DNA from: Viola odorata
Taxonomy: Eukaryota > Streptophyta > Magnoliopsida > Malpighiales > Violaceae
Reading direction: 5' to 3'
DNA length: 64,000 nt
Assembly (NCBI GenBank): GCA_963691705.1
Contig: OY829539.1
Coordinates: 24,164,407-24,228,406 of the forward strand
The first letter of the stretch is position 1; the number at the start of each line of letters is the position of its first letter. Positions 33,291 to 44,964 of the stretch are shown one piece after another. Below the pieces are notes generated by a model, which saw only the letters and a list, made by a program, of their open reading frames with translations, had not been told where the DNA came from and made no database searches. The translations under genes and the position numbers were made by a program.

Positions 33291-34918
33291 TGATCGTCAC
33301 TCAAATATACTTAAATTTATCCTGATGCCTAAATGCACAAATTAATGTGTACAGAGCAAGACAGGGTCGAACCGCAGAGATTGAAGGAATGAATTGCTAG
33401 TGAATATGTATGACAAGGCAATACGCAACAGATCTAACCAAAGTAACAGTAAAAAGGGGGGTTTTATGTTGATTAATAAATTAATCAACGCAGAGTATGG
33501 GAGCTAACAAAACAGAATTGTAAAGTAATTATCTAGGGCTCGAAAGTGAATCGTAATCCAGGGCAAGAGATGTAAATTGTAATCCAGAGCAAGAGATGTA
33601 AACAGATCGAATGCAGGAAAAGTAATGAAAAAGATATTAATCAAATAGGACGAGATCTTAGCGAAAGGTGCTCCCTTGGGTTGTTTTCTAGGTCGGCTAG
33701 TCATCGGTGCAGAGGTTTTCCAGACTCATGCGCAGATCTGCTATAGGGACCGCGTTTCCACACCACATCCCCTGCTTACCTTCGTAGATAAAAGTCACCC
33801 CCCATTTCCACATATGAGGTGACCTTGACGTTCAGCCATCCTCCCAACTACCTCCCTTGTCATCAAAAGGCAGCCTTGACCGTCCGGCCTGTCACGGGCT
33901 CGAAGTAGGGAGGCTAAATTCAGAACGCCCATGAATGGGAGGTAAGACAGATCTAGGGTGCGATAGCTCGGCTTGTCAGACCCGTATCACATACCCTAGA
34001 TTACTGTTTACCCCTAGGTGAGGCCTCTCGCGCTGCCTCCCCTAGGTGTCTGCTTAAACTCCAGGGCTTCGCGTCAGGTATAACCCTGGAATATGACGTT
34101 ACTCATGCAGAAATACTAAAAGATGATCAAGCTCTTAACATTTCTAGACAAGCATGGAATTAAATCGGTAAACATTTATGTGTCACAAGAGAATATGTTA
34201 AGCATGCATTAGACCTCTTAGCCGAACCCTACAACTCGTGGAACACCCTTCACCAAGAAAGGGGTATTTAGCTACTCATACTATGATATAAACAGTAGGT
34301 AGATAGAATCATACAATGATAAAACAAAGAAAGTAAAAAGGAATAGAGGAAACCGATACCTTAATTAATAATCGAAGAGGAAAGTTGTTGACAAAGGTTG
34401 CTCTTGATCGAGAAGAGGAGATGATCCCCAGAAAATAAATGCTGAAACTAATGTAAGAAAATATCTTTGGAACAGCCGTCCTTACAAAAACCCTAAAACT
34501 ATGCTTATATAGCCTAAACTAGCTAGGAGACAAAAACAGCTAAGGGCAATGAGGGTGTGACAGCACATGTCCTTGCAAAAGGAATATTCTGGGATTCCTG
34601 GCACGCCTGATGCCTTCTGGAAACGCCTGGGATTCCGTGCGGATCTCAGAAGATGCATTCTTTGGAAGAAGGTCCAGAACTGTCGAGGCCTTGAGACAAC
34701 GCACTGGTTTGGTTCGCGTCGAGGTCTTGACGGCATTCTTTCTTCTAGGCTTGGAAAATGGAATTCCTCAGAAATGCTCTAAAATCGCTTCTTTTCGGTC
34801 TTTTCCCTCCTTTGATGCTAATCTGCAAATAAGATTGAAATGAGGGTCAAATAGCAACATAGAGCCCCCGAAAGGGCTAGAAAGGAGGGTAAAACCGAGA
34901 GTATGAAACGTGCTATCA
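33291..34918 (-). repeat. 3' LTR of element C
   Basis: TGATCGTCACTC...GTGCTATCA. On the right, the 34939-34956 palindrome ATGCTCGCCCTCGAGCAT and a CCCCACACTGCCCC tract (PPT on the minus strand) mark the 3' end of the internal region. Confidence 0.93.
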
Positions 34919-35345
34919 AACATCCCCACACTGCCCCTATGCTCGCCCTCGAGCATAAACAAAATTGGAAAGGCCACCTCATTCAAAACATACATAATTA
35001 ACTTCCAACACACAGAATTGACACGCCATCCTACAAGCTACACCCAACCAGAGTAAATCCAGACCTAGAGAAGTACCTGCATCTGGCTGATTAGAATAAC
35101 GACCCTATCAACCAGACTTTTCCATATCTAGCCTATTCACCAGCAGTCCTCACAAAGATGTGTATTTGCACTCATACTCAGAATAAAATATGTGTTTAGG
35201 CTACCACTCATGAATGCAAATAACACAACACAAGCATGGCTTGCACGTCAATCTGAGTATTGTAGAACACATGCATGGGAAATCAACAATCGGAAAAGCA
35301 ACGCATCAGTAAAAAAAGAAAGAAACGGGATCGGAAGAGCCAAAA
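34919..35345 (-). other. 3' non-coding part of element C with PPT
   Basis: On the minus strand, GGGGCAGTGTGGGGATGT directly precedes the LTR, with a palindrome upstream. No coding content. Confidence 0.7.
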
Positions 35346-36360
35346 TTATGGAAGAGAGGAGTAGGAGATGTACAGAAGAGAACGAGGGGAGAAAAGAAAG
35401 AAGGAAAAGAAAGAACCAGGCAAAACCTGGTTGGATTCCTTGGCTGGGAAAAAGCGAAGTGGCGAGGCAGCTTTCATCGAGGGCACGAGATAGACATCCT
35501 TGATTATCCCCTTGGGGTAGATGATAGAGCGGTCAGCAAACTGGATGGCGAGGTCTGTGGGCACGAGAGGCTCGAGGCCTAGACTGTGGTAGATTATCAA
35601 GGGCATGACATTGATTTCTGCTCCGAGGTCACACATGGCTTTGCCAATATCAACTGTTATGATTCGGCAAGGGATTATGAACATGCCTTGGTCTTTGCAT
35701 TTCGAAGGGATCTGACGCTGGATATGTGCAGACGCGTTGGCCCCTACGCTGATCTTGTTAACTTCGGCGAACTTGTTTTTGTTCGTGCATAATTGCTTCA
35801 GGAATTTGGCATAGCGAGGGACATTTTTCATGGCCTGGAGAAGAGGGATGTTGACAACCACTTTACTGAACATTTCAAAGATATCGCGATCCTCCTTATC
35901 TTTCTTGGTCTTGACTAATCTGTGAGGGAACGGGGGCTCGAGAATCTTATGAATGTACTCTTGAGTAAATTCTGGTGGGTTGGGGTAATTCCGTGGTGAA
36001 CCTCTAGGGGAGCGGATTCTGTCTTCTTTAACTTCCATGAATCTAGGGACCTTGGCGAGCTTTGTTCTAGGTTTAGGCTGGATTTCGGCCTCTGGAGAAT
36101 TTTCAATATCTTGGGCTGGAAGCTCTGGTGGGTTCAAGGTTGTTCCACTACGCAAAGTTAAAGCGCAGACATTGTGCTTGGGATTTGTTTCGGTCTGGGG
36201 TGGCAGTCTGCCATGATTAGTTAACTCTTGCAATTTGGCAGTCAGGGCACTCATTTGCTTCTTAAGTTCATCTATTTCTTTCTGCTGCTCGGGGTTCTTA
36301 GGCATTTCAGCAGTCGGGGGCTGGACAAAAGTCTAGTCTGGAGGATGGACAAAGGTCTGA
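35346..36360 (-). pseudogene. Element C protease region, truncated
   Basis: Minus strand, frame open from 36305 and extending a little upstream past a stop. MPKNPEQQKEIDELKKQMSAL is a short coiled coil. Then come CALTLRSGTTL (typical Athila spacer), VPRFMEVKEDR and FPHRL. The retropepsin-like part is KAMCDLGAEINVMPLIIY, where the usual DLGAS is DLGAE, followed by LAIQFADRSI and PKGIIKDVYL. The reading frame then runs out into unrelated residues at ~35470. The break just after the protease marks the deletion of RT-RH-INT. Relative to gag the frame is shifted near 36350. Confidence 0.85.
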
Positions 36361-37681
36361 TCCTGAGGGGTTGGCGTTGATACTGGTTCTGATGGAATGT
36401 GGGTCGAGGTCTGAAATTTGGTATATTAGGAGGGGAGTTTCCATAGGGGTTCTGGTGTGGTTGATGGCTAGGCCCCGAAAGCTGAGTGTTTGGGACCCAT
36501 CCTTGGTTTGGTTGTTTCCATCCTTGGTTGTAAGTCTGGGCGTAAGAAACTAGAATAAATTGGCCGGCAGCATTCACTTGTATTTCCTCCAGAATATGGG
36601 GACATGCATCAGTGGGGTGATCCACGAAATTGCATATCTGGCAGGCCTTGACAGGTGCGGGTTGTCCGGTTATGAAGTTTTGGAATATTCCTGTGAGAGA
36701 GGATATCTGGTTCTGAAGGGCGGCTGCTTGGACATCCTGGCCTGGATTGTTGGCAATGTCGTAAGAGGCATTCTTGGCCATGAGCTCTATTGTTGCTAGA
36801 GCGGCTCTTGGAGTTAGAGCAGTCAGGGATCCATTGGCAGCTGCGTTAAGTAACGCCTTATCATGAGCCTTGAGGCCTTCACAAAAATATTGAACAAGAG
36901 CGTACTTGGTAAGATTGTGGGTTGGGCAACTAGATTGCATCTTCTGGAATCTCTCATAGTACTGGGCTAGAGTCTCCTCCTTTTTCTAAACAATGGAGAC
37001 GAGTTGCTTGCGCGTGGTATTGGAGATAGAAGTCGGGTAATACTTCTCAGTGAAGATTTTTGGCATGTCCGCCCAAGAACGAATAGATCTTGCGGGAAGG
37101 TCGTAATACCAATCTAGGGCATCATCTTTGAGGGACCACTGGAATGCGCGAAGCTTGGCCTGCTCAATACTAACGTTGGCAGGTTTCATGGCCTCGCAAA
37201 TAGAGTGGAGCTGTTGAAGATGGCGAAGAGCATTTTCCTTGGCTACCCCTCGAAAAGTAGGCAGATGATGAAGTACGGCTGACTTCAGAGTCCAGTCATT
37301 AGGAACGTTGGGCCAGTCAATGCAGCTACTGGCCATATCGTGGGTTGCATGGAAATTGTCGATGGTTTGTTGGTCTGAGGGTGGTGGTGGATCTTCGTGG
37401 TTCTCACGGTTGTTACGGTTGTCATTGTTGGCTAGGTCATCCATTCCTGGAAAATTAAAGTGGTCTGGTATGGGGTTTTCGGGATCACGATGGAGAAAGG
37501 TCAGGTCTACGAAAAGCTGATGTTCCTGGTCAGCCAGATTAGAAGGGGATCCGTCGAGGGCAGGATGAGGGATCACTCTACGATGAGCAGATGTTCCTTG
37601 AGCTTGCCTACGAAGTCCTCTTTCCGTTCTAGTCAACTCGAGGTCTAGAGGGAGTAGATCGGGGGCAGATCTCCTGGTCAT
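36272..37681 (-). pseudogene. Element C gag
   Basis: ATG at 37681 (MTRRSAPDLLPLDLELTRTE). The gag core is NDWTLKSAVLHHLPTFRGVA, LRAFQWSLKDDALDWYYDLP, and SWADMPKIFTEKYYPTS. A single TAG at 36986-36988 interrupts before KKEETLAQYYERFQKM, and coding goes on in the same frame. A zinc-finger-like CQICNFVDHPTDAC follows (~36650). Gag forms the particle. This element presumably relied on enzymes of autonomous Athila elements. The stop fits a CAG to TAG change. Confidence 0.9.
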
Positions 37682-37714
37682 ACAAGAAAAACAAAAACAA
37701 AATTAGTACCGTTC

Positions 37715-37739
37715 AATCCCCGGCAACAGCGCCAAAATT
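37715..37739 (-). other. Primer-binding site of element C (tRNA-Asp type)
   Basis: Minus strand TGGCGCTGTTGCCGGGGAT directly after the 5' LTR, one mismatch to the complement of the plant tRNA-Asp 3' end. Typical of the Athila/Tat branch. Confidence 0.85.
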
Positions 37740-39370
37740 TGATCGTCACTCAAATATACTTAAATTTATCCTGATGCCTAAATGTACAAATTAATGTGTA
37801 CAAAGCAAGACAGGGTCGAACCGCAAAGATTGAAGGAATGAATTGCTAGTGAATATGTATGACAAGGCAATACGCAATAGATCTAACCAAAGTAACAGTA
37901 AAAAGTGGGGGTTTTATGTTGATTAATAAATTAATCAACGCAGAGTATGGGAGCTAACAAAACAGAATTGTAAAGTAATTATCTAGGGCTCGAAAGTGAA
38001 TCGTAATCCAGGGCAAGAGATGTAAATTGTAATCCAGAGCAAGAGATGTAAACAGATCGAATGCAGGAAAAGTAATGAAAAAGATATTAATCAAATAGGA
38101 CGAGATCTTAGCGAAAGGTGCTCCCTTGGGTTGTTTTCTAGGTCGGCTAGTCATCGGTGCAGAGGTTTTCCAGACTCATGCGCAGATCTGCTATAGGGAC
38201 CGCGTTTCCACACCACATCCCCTGCTTACCTTCGTAGATAAAAGTCACCCCCCATTTCCACATATGAGGTGACCTTGACGTTCAACCATCCTCCCAACTA
38301 CCTCCCTTGTCATCAAAAGGCAGCCTTGACCGTCCGGCCTGTCACGGGCCCGAAGTAGGGAGGCTAAATTCAGAACGCCCATGAAGGGGAGGTAAGACAG
38401 ATCTAGGGCGCGATAGCTCGGCTTGTCAGACCCGTATCACATACCCTAGATTACTGTTTACCCCTAGGTGAGGCCTCTCGCGCTGCCTCCCCTAGGTGTC
38501 TGCTTAAACTCCAGGGCTTCGCGTCAGGTATAACCCTGGAATATGACGTTACTCATGCAGAAATACTAAAAGATGATCAAGCTCTTAACATTTCTAGACA
38601 AGCATGGAATTAAATCGGTAAACAGTTCTGTGTCACAAGAGAATATGTTAAGCATGCATTAGACCTCTTAGTCGAACCCTACAACCCGTGGAACACCCTT
38701 CACCAAGAAAGGGGTATTTAGCTACTCATACTATGATATAAACAGTAGGTAGATAGAATCATACAATGATAAAACAAAGAAAGTAAAAAGGGAGTAGAGG
38801 AAACCGATCGATTAATTAATAATCGAAGAGGAAAGTTGTTGACAAAGGTTGCTCTTGATCGAGAAGAGGAGATGATCCCTAGAAAATAAATGCTGAAACT
38901 AATGTAAGAAAATATCCTTGGAACAGACGTCCTTACAAAAACCCTAAAACTATGCTTATATAGCCTAAACTAGCTAGGAGACAAAAACAGCTAAGGGCAA
39001 TGAGGGCGTGACAGCACATGTCCTTGTAAAAGGAATATTCTGGGATTCCTGACACGCCTGATGCCTTCTGGAAATGCCTGGGATTCCGTGCGGGATCTCA
39101 GAAGATGTATTCTTTGGAAGAAGGTTCAGAACTGTCGAGGCCTTGAGACAGCGCACTGGTCTGGTTCGCGTCGAGGTCTTGACGGCATTCTTTCTTCTAG
39201 GCCTGGAAAATGGAATTCCTCAGAAATGCTCTAAAATCGCTTCTTTTCGGTCTTTTCCCTCCTTTGATGCTAATCTGCAAATAAGATTGAAATGAGGGTC
39301 AAATAGCAACATCGAGCCCCCGAAAGGGCTAGAAAGGAGGGTAAAACCGAGAGTATGAAACGTGCTATCA
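37740..39370 (-). repeat. 5' LTR of element C
   Basis: The 1631-bp partner of 33291-34918. Short frames of 60-80 codons occurring in both copies are LTR shadows. Confidence 0.93.
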
Positions 39371-40364
39371 CATACTCCTGACACTTATGGGAAGTTCAAA
39401 CAAAGTGATCACAGTCTTTCCGAATCGTAGGCCAATAAAACACGGATCTCAAAACCTGCGCTGCCGTCCTAGAAGTGTGCAATCCACAGATTTCTTCATG
39501 TATCTCCCTCAACGTGTACAATCCTTCCTGCTCTGTGATACCTTTTGCTGTTGGATGAGAAAAATACCTTCACAACAACTCTCCTTCATAATAAGTACAC
39601 AGAGCGGCTTGTTTTAACACTTTATTCCTTTCAGCCATATTCTTAGAAAGTACATCATACTTAAGAAACTTGATTACAGGAACCCGCCAATCAACCTCTT
39701 CCTCCTCCACACACAAAGACAATTGTTCTTCCATAAAGGAGGGTACAGAAATTTCTTCAAAAATAACATCAACTGGGATAAAAGTAGTAGGATCTGCAAC
39801 AATCTTAGCTAACTCATCTGCCTCTATATTGTCATCCCTAGAAATATGTTTAATACAGATTTTAACTCCCTTTATTTTACTCTCCGCCAGTTGTTGATGC
39901 ACTTTGGCTAAATATTGAGACATTATCGGATCCTTGGCCTAAGAATTTCCAAGAACTTGATCCACAATCAACTTTGAATCACCATAAATCGTAAGCTGGG
40001 TATCCTCCATTATCTCTAAATCAGGCAAAGGCCTGGCAGACAACTCCTTCCCAATTCGTAATCAGGCCAACAAGGCCTCGTATTCCGCAATATTATTAGA
40101 TAAAGGCTTTAGAATTCTCACAGCATATCGCATTCGTATTCCCTCAGGCCTAGAAATAGAGATTTCGGCCCCGTCCACATCCGACCCTTTGGCCCCGTCT
40201 ACATGAAGCACCCACTGGTCGCCATAGGTATCCGGATATGGAAGCCATTGTTCTTCCTCTTCAACCTTTTCCTTAGGCGAATCTGATAAAGGCTCACACG
40301 TAAACGTACATTCGGCAATAAAATCTGCTAAGGCTTGTGTTTTAACAGATGTCCTTGACTTATA
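39371..40364 (-). pseudogene. B element: second (archaeal-type) RNase H and integrase zinc domain
   Basis: Minus strand from 40364: VDGAEISISRPEG, LKPLSNNIAEYEALL (in-frame stop after it), DLEIMEDTQLTIYGDSKLIVDQVLG, then SRDDNIEADELAK at ~39820. This is the additional RNase H that characterises Tat-lineage elements. It runs into the integrase N-terminus: IHEEICGLHTSRTAAQVL, FYWPTIRKDC, TGA at 39396-39398, then HKCQ, completing an HHCC zinc site. The target CATAC and element C follow. Confidence 0.82.
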
Positions 40365-41532
40365 CTACAAGCCGTATTGCTCTAACTCAAGTGCCCATAT
40401 CAACATTCGTCCCGAAGATTTCGGTCTACGAAAGACTCTTCTCAAAGGTTGATCCATAAGGACCGTCACTAGATGAGCTTGAAAATATTGGGACATTTTC
40501 CTAGTTGCTTGTATTACTGCAAACGCTACTTTTTCAATCCTGGTGTAACATAACTCTGCATCTTTCAAAACATGGCTAATGAAGTATACCTGTCGATGGA
40601 CCTTGTCCTCTTCTCGCACCAAAACAGCACTAACAACCTCATCCGCAATTCCTAAATAAAGATACAAGGCATCTCCTAGCTCCGGCCTAACCAAAACCAA
40701 ATCAAAATTCAAATATTCTTTTAATTCTGAAAAAAGCCTCTTCGCATTCTTTTGTCCATTCAAATGACGCTTTCTTACGGATAGTCTTGGAAAAAGGTAA
40801 ACACTTTTCACCCTGCTTTGAAATGAAACGCCGCAAGGCAATAACCTGACCAGTAAGCTTCTGTACCTCCCTAACATTTTGCGGTGAAATCATATCATGA
40901 ATTGCTTGAATCTTCACAGGATTAGGCTGAATCCCCTTTTTACTGACAATATAACCCAGAAACCTGCCCGTTTGAAAGGCGAACATACATTTTCGTGGAT
41001 TCAACTTCATTCCATATTTTCTCATAACAGAAAAAACTTCTTCCAGATCAACCAAATGATCCTCAAAGATCTTGGATTTTATCAACAAATCATCAACATA
41101 TGCTTCCACGTTCCGTCCAATTTGAGCCTCAAACATGCCATTAACCATCCATTGGAAAGTAGCTCCCGCATTCTTCAATCCAAAAGGCATAGCCCTATAA
41201 CAATAAGTGGTCTTTAGAGTAATAAAAGTGGTTTTTTCTTCATCTTCCTTAGCCATAGGAACTTGATGATATCCGGAATTAGCATCCAAAGAACTCAAGT
41301 AAGCATAGTCAGTCATCTGATGGACAAGTTGTTCAATCCGGGGTAAAGGATAACAATCCTTAGGACAAGCATCATTCAAGTCTGTATAATCAATACACAT
41401 CCGCCAATCTCCATTGGGTTTGGGTACCAATACTGGATTGGCTAACCAAGTGGGATATTGAACCTCCCTAACAAATTCGGCTTTCAACAACTTCCCTATC
41501 TCTTTGTTAATAGCCTCCGTTTTTTCCTCCAA
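40365..41532 (-). pseudogene. B element reverse transcriptase and RNase H
   Basis: RT: YPTWLANPVLVPKPNGDWRM, IDYTDLNDACPKD, PLPRIEQLV, SLDANSGYHQVPM, MPFGLKNAGATFQ, then AYVDDLLIKS (catalytic DD) at ~41105. A frameshift near 40740 joins to LYLYLGIADEVVSAVLVRE, VYFISHVLKDAE.CYTRIEK and TRKMSQYFQAH (first RNase H / tether). This is a Ty3/gypsy RT of the Tat lineage. The RT core itself has no stop. Confidence 0.92.
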
Positions 41533-41542
41533 AGAAGACCCG

Positions 41543-42547
41543 TCATTTTTGTTGAATTGGCGGGATATCCGGATTGACGTGGAGATGATGCTCCGCTACT
41601 TCCCGAGCGATACCAGGCATATCCGCCAGCACCCAGGCAAACTTCCCTTTACATTTATTTAACAACCTGGGTAACTGACTAGATTCCTCTGAACTCAACT
41701 TTTCACTAATAAGGAAGTTCGCCCCTGAAATACCATTCACAAAAATAGGTACCATCTTTTCTACTGGTTGCACACGCCTTTCTTCTCGTTGTTCGAAAGG
41801 ATCTGTAGCGACACAAATATATCGATTACAAGCTCCTTGCGTCATTACCACATAACATTCCGCGGCTACTTTCTGGTCCCCTCTAACAACAACCACACCG
41901 TCCCAAGAAGGGTACTTCATCTTTAAATGTTTTTGGGAAATGACATCCCCAAACTTGTTCAAAAAGGGTCGCCCCAATATGACGTTATAAGGCAAATTAA
42001 GATCCACCACCATAAACAACATATCTTCAAGTTTTTTAGACTGATCCTCTCAAAAACACACAGGAAGGAACGTAATTCCCATTATTGGGATAGGAATACC
42101 ATCAATGCCAATAATGGGCTTTACACACGGTGCCAACTCAGAATCCGGCCTCTTCAAAAGCTTGTATGCCTCTAAAGAGAACAAATTCACTGCACTACCA
42201 TTATCGACAAGAGTTCTTCTAACCCCATGACTGCCCATAATATATGTGACCACCAAAGCATCATTATGAGGAAATTTAACACCCTTCTCATCTTCTTCTG
42301 AAAAGGATACCACCATCCGATCTAAGGCACTCACTCCCCGGATCGCGGGATCAAATTCCTCCAACTTTCGTTTACCCTTAATTGTCGCAGTAGCATCACG
42401 AAAATCATCAAGAGACTGAGCCCCTCCTACTATAATATTAATCATTTGAATGTTCTCATTCATCATCATTGTCTCTTTTTTAGCCATATCTACAGTTGTT
42501 CCAGCATCCTGAGAAGACGAAGGCCCAGGTTGTGAGGCGATGGTCAT
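41543..42547 (-). pseudogene. B element protease region
   Basis: FPHNDALVVTYIMGSHGVRR, TLVDNGSAVNLFSLEAYK: the active-site D with N-G in place of S/T-G, as is common in Tat. Next are IIGIDGIPIPIMG, LPYNVILGRPFLNKFG and the linker to RT (DMPGIAREVAEHHL). A TGA near 42048 and another break near 41543 interrupt the polyprotein. A copy of the central part of this region was captured in element E at 10617-10870. Confidence 0.88.
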
Positions 42548-42599
42548 ATGATTTCTTTGAGGCGTGAAAACTCGCCCTCTAGCACTAGTAGCAAGGTCT

Positions 42600-44394
42600 C
42601 CTAAATATCCTTCTCATATCAACTGCTCAATTGCAATCTTTAATTGTCGGCACATATCCGTGGGATGACCCTTTGCCTTATGAAACCGACAAAAGGTTTC
42701 CGGCCGTGCTCCCATAAAAAATCCGGGTGGCGGTTGGAGAGGATACTGAATAGGCAATTTTCACTGTTGAACAATTGTCAAGATCTCCGCGGGTGGAAGA
42801 ATGAGTGACGGCAACTCTGGATCGAAAAACCTTCCTTTAGGTGGTTTTACCGCACGAGACCTAAGAGGATTTGTCTGTCTTCCTCTAAAGAACCCCCCTC
42901 CTGAACGATTAAAACTCCTTTCATTAAAATCTCGCCGTGGTGCATTGTCCACGGAAGGGCTGACTTCCCCGGATGCCTTCACTGTGTGACCACTCATGGC
43001 TTTCGAACTGGAAGAACTAACGTCACGTTCCCCTTCCTCCATTTTAGCATAGTTATGCTACCTATTGCGCAAAGCATCCATAGTGCTAATAGGATCTACC
43101 ATCAACATATCTTTCAATTTTCCATAGTTACAATTACGTTTTAACACTTCGATAGAAAAATCCACATTAGCATCAGGTGTTAATGACATTTCCAAATCAA
43201 AACAAACCAGGTAATCTTTTAAAGATTCCTCGGGCTTTCGATGAATATCAAACAAACCAGCAGCCAACTTTGTCATCGGAATAGTGGTACTAAACCTACC
43301 ACGAAACTAACTTTCCAACTGAGAAAAGATGTCAATAGAACTGGACAGAAGTCTTTCCACCCATAATCGAGCAACACCGGATAGGGATATGACAAAAATT
43401 TGACATAAAGCAGCATCACAGTCCGTTTGAAAACGGATAAAATCTTTTACTTTATTCAAATGGGGCATCGGATCTGTGGTACCATCATAAGATTCCGTAG
43501 GAATTTTGACATGCTAACTTTATGTTGCCTAACCCGGAAACTCAATGGATGCTGCACATCCACATCCTCTTTCCGGTGAGAACCATGTCCTCTTTCCTGC
43601 TGTGACGATTTACCCCTATGACGCTTTTGCCGTTGAGGTGACTTGCTGCTATGTCATCGTTCTTGATGAGGTGACTTACTCTTATATCGCCGCTTTTGAT
43701 GAGGAAACTTACTCCTATGTCGCCTTTCCCATTGAGGTGATTTGCTCTTGTGTCGATCATATTTCATAGGAGAATCAAGCCGAGGTGATTTACTTCTATG
43801 GCGTGAAACACTAGGCCGTCTACTTTGTCGTGGTGAATGGTCCCTTCGCAAACCCGGATGCACCAGATCAGGATTAACTTCGGGCATATTATTAAGATAT
43901 CCCTCCGTAACGCCTGGATTGCTATGATCTTCTAGCACATGAAGACTAGGAGAATCCGGCAGGCCTTGACCAATACGATGGCCTGTTGTATTGGCATGCA
44001 CCGGCAGGTCTACAGGCATAGCGGTAGTTAAAGGATGAGTTGCAACAATTGACGTAGTAAACACCAGAGGTGATACAGGCGTAATCCCATATTAAGAAAT
44101 AGGTCCAGCCATTCTAGAAGTCAAATATACCACCTGGGCACTCAGAGCAACAATCATATCGATTGGCGAGGTAACCGAAATTGTTGACATGATTCCTCCA
44201 CTCTGAGGAGACAAAGAACCAACTACCAATGGTGATGAAACAGAGAAATTAACATTAGTGTCCAAAAAAGAACCAATAGGAACGGTATGATTTTCAGACA
44301 CAACTCCAATAGATGAAGATGGCCACAATTCCCTTGGAAGAGAATAAGCACTGGTAAAAGACGGAAAAGTAGCAGAATCTTGATTGGATGCCAT
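42600..44394 (-). pseudogene. B element gag, several stops
   Basis: ATG at 44394 (MASNQDSATFPSF). 43800-43650 encodes basic RS-like repeats (RHRSKSPR, RHKSKSPQ, RYKSKSPH). The gag core has RLWVERLLSSSIDIFSQLES, TAG at 43307-43309, then TKLAAGLFDIHRKPEESLKDYL. TAG 43058, TGA 42761 and TGA 42614 follow. RFHKAKGHPTDMCRQLK is the Tat-type pseudo-zinc motif. All these stops can be read as C-to-T changes of CAG or CGA. Confidence 0.87.
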
Positions 44395-44467
44395 AACTTA
44401 ACGAGATGGTACAACTGTGAAAGGAGAGCTTTGGTATTAAGGAAAACTTCACTTAATGAACCAAAAG

Positions 44468-44488
44468 CTCTCAATGAAAGCACCAAAA
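44468..44488 (-). other. Primer-binding site of the B element
   Basis: Minus strand TTTTGGTGCTTTCATTGAGAG directly after the LTR. The same sequence follows the A LTR at 45434. I cannot assign the tRNA with confidence. Confidence 0.6.
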
Positions 44489-44962
44489 TGATAATCCTCG
44501 GACCCGGGGTGAGAATAATTGTGAGATATTCACCACCACCATAGCAGTTGTTGTACCTGCACAACGCCGGAGGGGGTCCCCGGCGCAAGAACTTCGATGC
44601 CTAAGTCAGTATAGTGATAAATAGGAGGTAAGCGGGAGTTGAGAGGGAGAGTGTAGAGAAAGAGTGTGGAGTGGGTGTGGTTCTGCAAAACCTAGCTTGT
44701 GTTGGCTTATTTGAGCTTGTCCTCTTGTCTTTGCCTTTAAGGGGGTATTTATAAGCACTTGAGGTGGGTGCTTAGACATATTGGATGATAGGATGTTCCG
44801 GGTGTGGGATAAGCATCATCCGGTAGGTGGGGCCCCCTTGCTGACGTTGACCACATCCCGGAAGTAGGACGAGTAGGATACCGGGTAGGTGCTATAGTAG
44901 CTGAGAGATCCGGTACCCCATGTAAAGACTAAAATGCCCGGGGGGGTAATTTTGGATTATCA
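44489..44962 (-). mobile_element. LTR of family B, reverse orientation (5' LTR of the gag-pol element)
   Basis: 474 bp, TGATAATCCTCGG...GGATTATCA. Reverse complemented it matches 49583-50047. The TATA box is near 44746-44753 on the minus strand, and a GC hairpin (GCGCCGGGG / CCCTCCGGCG on the minus strand) lies at 44568-44585. Its right end is two bases from the start of a forward LTR of family A. Confidence 0.9.
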
Positions 44963-44964
44963 CA

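Larger units (their letters stand above)
33291..39370 (-). mobile_element. Athila-like element C with gag and protease only (TR-GAG type)
   Basis: Near-identical LTRs are 33291-34918 and 37740-39370 (about 30 mostly transitional differences by eye). A perfect 5-bp duplication CATAC lies at 33286-33290 and 39371-39375. On the minus strand the PBS (37739-37715) reads TTTTGGCGCTGTTGCCGGGG, one base off the tRNA-Asp complement. The internal region is only 2.8 kb: gag, then a protease, then nothing. RT, RNase H and integrase are absent. The insertion splits the integrase of the B element inside the zinc-finger/core linker. Confidence 0.95.

Noticed and set aside
35192..35503. 103-codon Arg/Lys/Glu-rich plus frame
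   Set aside because: It is antisense to the element C protease tail and has no features beyond composition bias.
36371..36799. Plus-strand frames across element C gag
   Set aside because: They are antisense shadows of the gag coding sequence.
33504..38154. Identical 66-codon minus frames at 33504-33704 and 37954-38154
   Set aside because: They lie at the same place in both LTRs of element C, so identity reflects the LTR pair, not a duplicated gene.
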